A DNA stretch of 64,000 nucleotides. It comes from Tillandsia leiboldiana. Lineage: Eukaryota; Streptophyta; Magnoliopsida; Poales; Bromeliaceae. Below are positions 22,322-31,493 of this stretch, one piece after another (positions within the stretch are counted from its first letter, which is position 1; every line of letters starts with the position of its first letter). Under the pieces are notes generated by a model. That model ran no database searches and was not told where the DNA came from. It saw only the letters and a program-made list of their open reading frames with translations. The stretch is from positions 1 through 64,000 of the forward strand of contig JAQNDB010000467.1 in assembly GCA_029204045.2 (NCBI GenBank), written 5' to 3'. A program made the translations under genes and the position numbers.

Positions 22322-22527
22322 AGCGCGAGGTCCAAGAAATTGAAGGAGGGGTTAAATCCGTGGAGACGGTAATCACCTTGTTATTCTTCTTTTCTTAGGG
22401 ATTGTTATTGCGTGGATATCCAACCGGTCAGCGCGAGGTCCGAAGAAGCTGAAGGAGGGGTTGAGTCCGTGGAGTCGGTAATCACCTTGTTATTCTTCTA
22501 TTCTTAGTGGATTGTTATTGCGTGTTG
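22322..22527 (+). repeat. 108-bp tandem duplication in U5 of B
   Basis: Two units starting AGCGCGAGGTCC (22322 and 22430), each with GGTAATCACCTTG followed by TTCTTCTNTTCTTAG. The same pair occurs in C and E. Element A has a single related stretch near 10000. Confidence 0.85.
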
Positions 22528-22710
22528 GTCCCGTGGTTTTTCTCCTGGATTGGAGTTTCCACGTATATCTCGGTGTGCTGTTTTTATTTTCCGCATTGGT
22601 TTTTATTTTGCACTGAGATTGAGTTTTTAAGTATTACACCTATTCACCCCCCCTCTAGTTGTTTGATAGTACCTATTTAGATCCTTGTGGATCCTATAAA
22701 TAACCTACAA

Positions 22711-22722
22711 TTGGTATCAGAG
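22711..22722 (+). other. Primer binding site of B
   Basis: TGGTATCAGAGC right after the LTR; twelve bases complementary to the initiator tRNA-Met 3' end. Confidence 0.93.
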
Positions 22723-22743
22723 CGGGTTTTAGGTTTATCTATC

Positions 22744-24705
22744 ATGATGGGTGAAAGTGGTAATATTTATAGACCTCCTCTTTTTGATGGGACTAATTAT
22801 GCTTATTGGAAAGTGCGGATGAGAGCTTTTCTCATCTCAATTGATGAGCGTGTCTGGCAAACCGTGGAACACGGTTGGGTGCATCCTGTTGAGGAAGTAG
22901 GAAATTCTACTACCCCAAAACCTCGCTCTAGATGGTCCAAAGAGGAATTTGAAAGATCTTCTTACAATGGGAAAGGTATGAACGCTTTATTTAATTCTCT
23001 TTCCTCGACTGAGTTCACACGAATTTCCGCGTGTGAAACTGCGAAGGAAATTTGGGATATTCTCAAAATTACACATGAGGGTACTAATCTTGTAAAAATT
23101 CAAAAGCTCCAGATTCTTACTAGTCAATTTGACTCTATTCATATGGAAGAGCATGAATTGTTTACAGATTATTACACTAGACTTCAAGATGTAATAAATA
23201 CATGTGCTAATTTAGGAGAAAAGATCCCGGAGTCGAAAATTGTAAGAAAGATACTTCGGACTCTTCCGGAACGGTTCAGGGCAAAGGTTACCGCCATTGA
23301 AACCGTTAGTCATCCGGATGAGATGAGTGTAGAGGAATTAGTAGGTGCTTTGCAAACTTATGAAATGACTTTTCCTACTAATCAAGTTTCTTCCAAGTCT
23401 TCTTCTAAGCTTACAGGTATTGCATTCAAATCAACAAAGGAAGAAGATAGCGAATCAAGTTCCGACGATGAAATCTCTTTTGCCGATTTTGAAGAACAAT
23501 TGGCGCGGATCGTAAAGAAATTTCGTCGGAAGTTTTGGAAGAATCGAACCGATGGATCTTCATCCACGAAATCTTCTAAAGGATCATCGGGTTCTAAATC
23601 CTCTAAACTCAAAAGCGTTGCAAAACCTTCTAAAGAAAAAGAAAAAGATGATTTCGAAGGGGAAATCCAATGCTATCGATGCAAAGGCTACGACCATTTT
23701 TCAACGGATTGTCCTTCTAAGAAATCATACAAAAAGAAGGCTTTGCAAGCGAAAACTTGGGACGATTCTACTTCTAATGAATCGACCTCAAGTAAAGAGG
23801 AAAAAGTTGTTGCCTCTCATGCCTCTCATATTCCCTCTTCTAATGGTTGCTTATCATCTTTAATCACTGACTCTATTCCTTTGATTTTGCATGAAACATC
23901 AACATCCGGCGGAGAGTCATCAAGTGAGGGGGAGTCGGACGAGGAAGAACTCGTTGAGGCATATCAACAACTTCTTGCGGAATCTAAGAAGATGGCCAAG
24001 CATATCAAGAAGTTGAGGAAGCAACGACTTGAGAATCAAGACGAGAATCATGCTTTAAAGATAAAACTTCATGATCTCGAGGAGGAACAAGGACGTTTAT
24101 TGAATAACAATAAAATCCTCCAAGAAAAGCTAAACCAATCGGAGACAAACGCTAAATCATATACGGATAAGTTTGGTTTTCTAGAAAAACAGTTTGAGGA
24201 GATTCATATCACCAACCAAGCTTTGACCAAGCAAGTTCATGAACTTAAATCCGACATACAAAGGCTTTCAACTGGTTCCAAGAAACTTGATTGTATGTCC
24301 GGATTAGGTCAATCAAGCAAGGTTGGTTTGGGATTTAAAAAGAACCAAACTGTGAAGGCTTCAAGTTCCACAACTAAATTGAAAGGAAGAACTTGTCACC
24401 TATGTGGACTTGAAGGACATTTGGTGAAGGATTGCCCGAAAAAGAGAAAGAAGAACTCTTCGGCAACTTCATCTACGGAGCGAACTCAACGGAATCAAAA
24501 GACACATCAAGTCAAAGGAGTTCACTCAACCCACCAAAGGTCCGAGCCACAACATCAATCATACAAGTGGATCACTACGAGGCAAAGACCTAAGGTGAAT
24601 CAACAGTCAAAGCGGACAACCCCCGGCCACAACGAATCAAGACAACCCAAAATCCAGCGGTTTTGGATTCGGAAAGGTGATATCTTTCCTTGTCTTAAGT
24701 TCTAA
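22744..24705 (+). CDS. gag: Gag polyprotein of gag-only Sirevirus B
   Basis: Intact ORF of 653 residues starting MMGESGN; this ATG is chosen because it is the first after the primer site and matches the start in C and E. Residues 1-60 hold the FDGTNYAYWKVRMRAFL capsid N-terminus, about 70-220 a UBN2-type Gag domain, then a Ser/Lys-rich linker, zinc knuckle CYRCKGYDHFSTDC (residue 310), an acidic patch, a coiled coil (about 400-510), a second knuckle CHLCGLEGHLVKDC (551) and a basic tail ending GDIFPCLKF. The tail aligns with A up to FPCL, exactly where A runs on into protease, so the pol deletion falls at the Gag-protease border. It should form virus-like particles that package its own RNA; enzymes must come in trans. 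Confidence 0.93.
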   Translation: MMGESGNIYRPPLFDGTNYAYWKVRMRAFLISIDERVWQTVEHGWVHPVEEVGNSTTPKPRSRWSKEEFERSSYNGKGMNALFNSLSSTEFTRISACETAKEIWDILKITHEGTNLVKIQKLQILTSQFDSIHMEEHELFTDYYTRLQDVINTCANLGEKIPESKIVRKILRTLPERFRAKVTAIETVSHPDEMSVEELVGALQTYEMTFPTNQVSSKSSSKLTGIAFKSTKEEDSESSSDDEISFADFEEQLARIVKKFRRKFWKNRTDGSSSTKSSKGSSGSKSSKLKSVAKPSKEKEKDDFEGEIQCYRCKGYDHFSTDCPSKKSYKKKALQAKTWDDSTSNESTSSKEEKVVASHASHIPSSNGCLSSLITDSIPLILHETSTSGGESSSEGESDEEELVEAYQQLLAESKKMAKHIKKLRKQRLENQDENHALKIKLHDLEEEQGRLLNNNKILQEKLNQSETNAKSYTDKFGFLEKQFEEIHITNQALTKQVHELKSDIQRLSTGSKKLDCMSGLGQSSKVGLGFKKNQTVKASSSTTKLKGRTCHLCGLEGHLVKDCPKKRKKNSSATSSTERTQRNQKTHQVKGVHSTHQRSEPQHQSYKWITTRQRPKVNQQSKRTTPGHNESRQPKIQRFWIRKGDIFPCLKF

Positions 24706-26315
24706 ATAGCTTATGACTGTATGTAATGCTTTGATTGGTTTTCTCCTCATATTTTTCTTAATCTTTGCATTACATGTTTTTTCAATGCTCTTGGTTTTAT
24801 GTTTTGTTTTAAAACAAAAGGTTTTTAATGAACAAGTGCATTGAATAAAAAAAAAAGGGGCTTTATGTTTATTCACTCCAAATTAACTTTATATGGATTA
24901 TCAACTTTACTCCATAATCATAATCTTGAAGATACTTCATTATAGGAGTTTTTGATATTATAAGCATCAAATTTTAGAAATCATGTGTGATCTTTAGATG
25001 CTTAATCTATCTCGGTTGTGTGAATTCATTGTGATAAACGTGAGACAACCGATAGACCAAAATTGGGGATTTAATTCCTTCACGTAAGAGATTGCATTCT
25101 TACAAGGGTATTGAAATGATTTGCAAAAAGATGTGGAAAGAGTTACATCCGAAAGGAGTGTGAAAACTACCACCACATGTTGGAAAGAGCTGCCACCCCG
25201 GTCGTCCGGTTTGTGTGTGAAGCTACCACATGTTATGGATGCTTGATAGTATTTTATGAGAAAATTTTTAGTTGAAGCATTTGGAGATTTATATGCAAAA
25301 CTCTTATATTTTGAACAATCTCCTGGTTGGTATAAGGTGGGATAGTTGAAAGATGCTCAAAGAGCCTCCCTTATGTATTTTAGTGCTTATCTCAAATTTG
25401 AAAGGGTAAGAAATCAAATTGATGTCATTTGGAAATCTCTGTAAGTCATCTTTGTACATCCGTTACATCTTGATAGACTTTGGATCTCAAGATTATTTTT
25501 GATGACTTGTGTTTGATGAATATAACATGAAAAACGGTTTATAATGTTTTACCTTTATTTTTCATGATTTCGGAGTAAATCTTTTTAATTTTTGTAAAAT
25601 TAATTGGATTGAATGACATCTATGTGATCTCATATTATTCTCATGCACTTAAATGGATTTCTTGATGGAATACAAATCGGTATTTGAAAAGATTCCAAAA
25701 TCTGGATTTGTTTCAAGAAATTATTTGATTTTTGCTTTCTGGTACAGGTACGCAATCTGCATTTTTGTTATATACCGGAACTGAGCTTTTATCTCTCTTT
25801 CTCTATGAACTAATGCTGTTAGTGATTTCCTTTTGTCTAGTATGTTCACTGTTTGACAATTTGTGACAAAAAGGGGGAGAAGAGAAATAGGGGGAGACAG
25901 AGATGAGATCATCGAGATAGGGGGAGAACGGAAAATGATGATCGTATCACAAAGGGGGAGAACATGGAGAACATGTTAGAGATGCTCAAGATAGGGGGAG
26001 ACAAAGAAAAAACAAAAGAACCAAAAGGAAGACGGATCAAATGTAGGATTCTAATTTCTAACGACTAACGTTTGATTTTGTTTGGAGTTTTGTTTTGCAG
26101 GAATTACATCACTTTAAGACTCCAAGTCCTAAGTCATAGAGTATGTTCTAGGACTGTTTGGTTCAAATGTAATTTTGTATTTATTGGATCTTTCACGCAA
26201 AGAAAATCAATGTTTTGGTGATAACATTGAATTTCGACTTTTTGGTTTAAGATGAGTGATTTGAGCGCTTTTATGTATTTTTGGGTTTTGTCACGAAATT
26301 GCCAAAGGGGGAGAT
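24706..26315 (+). other. 3' non-coding region of B
   Basis: No coding potential. Contains the conserved module (25124-25370: GATGT...ACATC stem, CCGG-TCGT-CCGG hairpin at 25198-25209, GGTTGGTATAAGGTGGGATA) and the polypurine array. About 80-95% similar, by eye, to the matching regions of C and E. Confidence 0.8.
25868..26315 (+). repeat. Multiple polypurine tracts of B
   Basis: Five GGGGGAGA-type motifs between 25868 and 26000, then AAAGGGGGAGATTG abutting the 3' LTR (26303-26315). Repeated polypurine tracts are a described Sirevirus signature; several here are spaced by GATCATCGAGATA-type sequence. Confidence 0.85.
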
Positions 26316-27690
26316 TGTTACGGCATTTTGGTGTTGGCATATTTCGTGAGTCAAGTCAGTGAGTTGAGTCGGAGTCTTAAAGGGATCAAATTGTCAATCA
26401 GCAATCAAAGACTTAGAGAAGATTCAACAAGAGCTCAAGTTGACACTCAGTGTCTTGAGTCTTGAAGATTGAAGTTGAAGAATTGTGGATCAGTTACATC
26501 AATCTCAAGAAGAAAGTATTCAAGAGGATCAGGTATGTTTAACTAAATAATTGTGGTGATCCGAATACTTTCTTATAGTGTAGAAACACTTGGATGAACT
26601 TTTAATTGCATAATAATCAAAAGCTGGTGTTCGGACTTGTTCAGGATCCGGATCAGAGCCAACGATCCGGATCCCGAAGGTTGTTGCTTCATACAAGACT
26701 TCGATCCGGATCCATGCAATTTCCGATCCGGATCCCGAATGTTAAGTTTTCTGATTTGTATGAACGATCCGGATCGGGCAATGCAATCCGGATCCCGAAC
26801 CCTTGGTTTTCTGGAATCGTCAATCTCGTTACGACGATCCGGATCGCAGTAAATCCGATCCGGATCGCCGTCCTGAAAATTTCCAGATAAGGTATGTTTT
26901 TGATTCTTATCTCTTTCCAAAGGTTTCTAAACTATAAATAGACATTTAGGGTTTCTCAAAAACGTGGGAGCTACGGCCGATTAATTTATAAAACACTTGA
27001 GAGCAACCCTAGAGGCTAGGTTTTTATCGTTCTTCTTTATAGCCTCTTTTAGGTCAATTCGATGGTTCCTTCAAGAACATATCTTTGGTCGAATTGATCT
27101 AATCTTTGCTTAGAGATTTCTTCTACGGTTCTTCATTGATAATCTAAGCAAAGGATCACCATCGAAGTCAATATTCTTATCGACTGAGTTTGCGTCGTGG
27201 ATTCGACGTGGCATCGTGGATTCGGTGTGCTAAAGGCGTTTCGTGGATTCGAAGCGTGCGTTCGTGGATTCGAACGTGAGCAGTGGACGGGCAAAACGGT
27301 GGAGCGCGAGGTCCAAGAAATTGAAGGAGGGGTTAAATCCGTGGAGACGGTAATCACCTTGTTATTCTTCTTTTCTTAGGGATTGTTATTGCGTGGATAT
27401 CCAACCGGTCAGCGCGAGGTCTGAAGAAGCTGAAGGAGGGGTTGAGTCCGTGGAGTCGGTAATCACCTTGTTATTCTTCTATTCTTAGTGGATTGTTATT
27501 GCGTGTTGGTCCCGTGGTTTTTCTCCTGGATTGGAGTTTCCACGTATATCTCGGTGTGCTGTTTTTATTTTCCGCATTGGTTTTTATTTTGCACTGAGAT
27601 TGAGTTTTTAAGTATTACACCTATTCACCCCCCCTCTAGTTGTTTGATAGTACCTATTTAGATCCTTGTGGATCCTATAAATAACCTACA
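26316..27690 (+). repeat. 3' LTR of element B
   Basis: 1,375 bp, nearly identical to 21335-22709. Confidence 0.97.
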
Positions 27691-27695
27691 ATAGA

Positions 27696-28250
27696 ATGTT
27701 GTTCCTATATCTCATAGGTAATCCTTCTGAGGCTGTAGGATTGAACATGAACATTCCCTACATAATTTGGAATAGAATGTCAAGATATGTTGTGCATCCT
27801 CATCCTTCTGAGCGCCTTCCATTTCCATTAATCATCATGAGGATCTTGCAAAAGTTTGAAATTGATATAAGCTCGACATCATATCAATACTGTTGGGGGA
27901 TGATAGATGAGTCAACGATTGTGAAGTCACTTCACAAATTGCCACATGTTGCTCCGACGCCTTCGACTGAGAAGAAACCGTGTGTGGGCACCTCTGCCTC
28001 TCCATCTCAACAAACTCCCGGCACCCATGATAAGGCATCGGTAACCTCAATTTTCAAGCAACAACAACGCCTATTTCTTGAACAGGAACAAATCACCAAG
28101 GAACAGCGGCGTATTTCAGAGGAGCTTGAGATCATTACGGCCTCCCAGATCACTTTGACTAAGTCAGTCACTTCGATGAAGAAATTCATGAAGAAAATGT
28201 TCTCGAAGATGGGATACAGTGTTTCGGATGAGACCGACTCCGATGATTGA
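27696..28250 (+). pseudogene. Extra ORF of A, part 2
   Basis: In register with the part ending at 21334. Encodes MLFLYLIGNPSEAVGLN, NIPYIIWNRM, an LPFPLII motif like that of the plant transposon protein family, a Ser/Thr/Pro linker, a Gln/Glu-rich coiled coil (QQQRLFLEQEQITKEQRR) and an acidic end SDETDSDD. No stop or frameshift: the only lesion is element B, so the ORF was open when B landed. Confidence 0.75.
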
Positions 28251-28997
28251 TTAATTATCTTTTTGTGCCTCACGTTCTCTAATCTTTTTGTGCAGGATTT
28301 TAATCTTTTTGTGCAGGATTTCAGTTTTTAGGTTTTAATGTTCTGTTTTTACTTGGCTTTAGTTTTAGTTCTCAGGATTTTCTTGGTTGTGAACTTCTTA
28401 ACTCTCCTTGTTTTGTAATTTTTGGCTTAGTTTGTGGCAAAAAGGGGGAGAGAGTTTAGAGTGAACTTTGTGAGAACTTTGAACAAACCTTGACTTTTGG
28501 TGAGAACTTATTACAAACTTTGACTTTGGTGAAAGGCAAGTATCACAACTTCTGGTTTTTATCTTGTGATTTGTTGCATGTCCCTACTAACTACTCGACT
28601 AAAATTTTGGACATTTATTATTACTAACAAGTTGTTTGATTACTAACAAAGCAAAGTTATGACATTTGGAATCTTATTGCTTAGAAGATATGTCAATGGT
28701 TGATTGTGATCTTATTACATATCTGAATTACTGAATGTCATGGTGAGCATAAACTCTATCTCTGTTAGGTTTTGAATGCTAAATATTCTTGAGGTATCTA
28801 ACGATCTCGTTTTGTCAAGAATGACTTCTTTTTGCAGAGAGTGCAGATGTCTAAGTCTAGAGTCTGTTTTAGGAGTTTATCTCATGTATTGGATCTCCAT
28901 TGTAAATTTTTATTGTATGGTGATAGCAACAAAAATATCTTTTTGAATTTTCTTTAGTGGATCTGTGTTTTGTCACGAAACCGCCAAAGGGGGAGAT
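28251..28997 (+). other. 3' non-coding region of A
   Basis: No coding signal. Contains an AAAAAGGGGGAGAG tract (28439) and the terminal CCAAAGGGGGAGATTG polypurine tract (28983) directly before the LTR. Confidence 0.8.
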
Positions 28998-30291
28998 TGT
29001 TACGGATTTTGTTTTGGCGCATTTCGTGAAAGTGTTAAGTCTTGAAGATTGAAGATGAATGAATTTTGGATCATATACCTCAATCTCAAGAAAGAAGAAT
29101 TCAAAAGGATCAGGTAAGTTTAACTAAAGATTTTTGGTGATCCGAATACTTCTTGTAGTGTAGAAACACTTGGAAGAATTTTTTACTGCATAAAAATCAA
29201 GAACTGAACATGGGACATGTTCAGGATCCGGATCATACAGTCCAATCCGGATCCCGAAGGGTGCTTGTTCATTGGCAAATCCGATCCGGATCAAAGGCCA
29301 TTTCGATCCGGATCCCAAACATGGGAATTTGCTGGAATACATGAACGATCCGGATCGGGCATTTCAATCCGGATCCCGAACCCTGTTTTTCTGGAATTGC
29401 CTGACTCGTTACGACGATCCGGATCACAGTTAATCCGATCCGGATCGCCGTCGTGAATATTTCCAGAAACGGATAGTTTTTGATCCTTATCTTCTTCCAA
29501 TAGTTTCTAACCTATAAATAGACCCTATGATTCATTTTTCTAGGGTAAGCTGTAAAGTGAAAAAATAGCCGTCATAATCAAATATCATCTTTTATACGGC
29601 CTAAGATCCACATATAGAGAAGAAAGGAAATCATTAGATATTACCCTATGTTTCTTCATCTATATTGATTAGTTTGATTCTAGGTTTTCATACTCACATC
29701 TTGAGTTGAATCAAACTAATGAATACTTAGATGGTATTTCCTATCTATCTTTGATCTAAGTATTCGGCGGATCATCACCACCCAAAAACAACGATTTACC
29801 CCAAAATCGGCGCGTGGACTCGCGTGGCCTTGTGGATTCAAGGTGCAACCGCTCTCGTGGATTCGGAGCGAGGTACGTTCGTGGATTCGAAGCGTGCTAC
29901 TAGGTGAAGACCGTGGATTCGGTCAGACGTCGTGGACTCGACGTTGGACGCCGTGGATTCGGCGTTGGACGCAGATCGTGGATTCGTGAAGCGTTGTGGA
30001 GCGAGCGGAGAAGATCAACTAGGAGCGTATGGAAATGGTTGAGTCGTCTGTGAGTACGGTATATCACCTTGTACGTGTTTAATTCTAGTGGATTTCACCG
30101 TGTTATCGGTCCCGTGGTTTTTTACTCCGGTTTGGAGTTTTCCACATAAAAATCTTGCGTGTTCATTTATATTTCCGCATTGGGTTTTTAATTGCGCAAT
30201 GATTTTTTGAGTGTTTATTGTTTACACCTATTCACCCCCCTCTAGGTGTTTTTTTCCCTATTTAGATCCATTATTTACATATAACCCAACA
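28998..30291 (+). repeat. 3' LTR of element A
   Basis: 1,294 bp; same palindrome cluster, TATA box and hairpin array as 8943-10236. About a dozen scattered substitutions separate the two. Confidence 0.95.
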
Positions 30292-31493
30292 TAATCGGTG
30301 ACCGACTGGGCTCGGCCAACGACGGGGACAGAAACCCGAAGCTTTCTAGGACTGGCGGGGTACTACAGACGCTTCGTGTAAGGCCTTTCAAAGATAGCCA
30401 CTCCCCTTACTCGATTAACCCGGAAAGGGGAGAAATTCGTCTGGTCAACCCAATACCAGAAGAGCTTCGAGGAACTTAAAGACAGACTCACACGGGCACC
30501 GGTACTCACATTGTCGCAGCCCGGTGAGGATTACGAGATCTACTGTGATGCATCTCGAAGTGGACTGGGAAGCGTGTTGATGCAACAGGGGAAAGTCATC
30601 GCATATGCATCAAGACAGCTCAAGGATTATGAGCGGAACTATCCTACACACGACTTGGAGCTCGCGGCAGTCGTGTTTGCGTTAAAGCTCTGGAGGCACT
30701 ACCTCTAAGGGGCGCACTGTAACGTGTTGTCCGATCACCAGAGCCTCAAATACTGGTTTACACAAAAGGAATTTGACTTATGGCAGCGGCGATGGCTGGA
30801 ACTACTGAAGGACTACGATTTGTCCATCCATTACCACCCCGGAAAGGCAAATGTGGTGGCCGACGCCTTGAGCCGGGAAGGACAAACGGGGGAAACGGCA
30901 TTGAGCGCCCTTACCCAACAGGATTAGTTAATTTCACAAATTTCGCAATTGAGACTGGAGATAGTACCAGCAGGAGCAGTTGCGAAATTTCTGTCCTTGG
31001 TGGTGAAGCTTACGCTTATCGAGAGGATCTTGGAAGGCCAAACAACGGACACGCAACTACAGCTGTTGCGGGACATAATATCCTCGGGGCAAGGTGGGGA
31101 TTTATGATTGGCACAGTAATGTGATAAGGTTCCGGGGACAAGTTGGCGTGCCTGAGGTGCCGGAATTAAGGAGAGAAATTCTGGTAGAAGCGCATAACGC
31201 CCCTTACACTGCGCCTCCCGGAGGTACAAAAATGTACAGGGACCTGAGGCAGACCTTTTGGTGGCCTAAATTAAAGAACGATGTGGCGCAGTTCGTGGCA
31301 CGATGCCTGGTGTGTCAACAGGTGAAGGCGGAACACCAGCGACCGGCAGGAAAACTACAACGGTTGCCTATACCAGAGTGGAAATGGGAACGGATCACCA
31401 TGGATTTTGTGACCGGTTTTCCGCGATCGCAACAAGGACACGACGCAATATGGGTCATTGTGGACCGTCTGACGAAATCGGCCCACTTCATAC
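30292..31493 (+). pseudogene. Ty3/gypsy pol fragment G4, RNase H and integrase part
   Basis: Resumes the RT thumb (VTDW, then FLGLAGYYRRFV), then RNase H (APVLTLSQP, CDASRSGLGSVLMQ, YASRQLKDYERNYPTHDLELAAVVFALKLWRHYL, SDHQSLKY, YHPGKANVVADALSR) and the integrase zinc finger (HNAPYTAPPGG..CLVCQQVKAEHQRPAGK) up to VIVDRLTKSAHF. Stops after RRFV and after RHYL and a frameshift before the integrase break it. It ends abruptly at 31493 where an LTR begins. The sequence is close to the integrase of D, so G4 is also a Tekay-type chromovirus. Confidence 0.92.

Larger units (their letters stand above)
21335..22709 (+). repeat. 5' LTR of element B
   Basis: Palindrome cluster GATCCGGATC (21664-21885), TATA box (21952), hairpin array (22211-22297), a 108-bp tandem duplication (22322-22527), then the end CCTACA before the primer site. 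Confidence 0.97.
21335..27690 (+). mobile_element. Element B: gag-only Sirevirus, very young
   Basis: 6,356 bp, with two 1,375-bp LTRs (TGTTACGG...CCTACA), primer site, one Gag ORF and a 1.6 kb non-coding 3' region ending in a polypurine tract. No protease, integrase or RT. I counted about three mismatches between the LTRs (near 21463, 21643 and 22442), roughly 0.2%, so insertion was recent. It resembles TR-GAG-type non-autonomous elements and would need enzymes from a relative such as A, with which it shares terminal bases, primer site and polypurine tract. Confidence 0.95.
8943..30291 (+). mobile_element. Element A: Ty1/copia Sirevirus with extra ORF, multiply interrupted
   Basis: Two 1,294-bp LTRs (TGTTACGG...CCCAACA) bound gag-pol in copia order (PR-IN-RT-RNase H), a long spacer, a second ORF downstream of pol, and a GGGGGAGATTG polypurine tract. 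Sirevirus assignment rests on the palindrome-rich LTR, the GGTATCAGAG primer site, two Gag zinc knuckles with a coiled coil, and repeated polypurine motifs. Removing the 3.53 kb solo LTR and the 6.36 kb element B with their duplications leaves about 11.45 kb. About a dozen substitutions between the LTRs (about 0.9%, by eye). Gag deletion, frameshift and a nonsense codon in pol make it defective. Confidence 0.92.
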
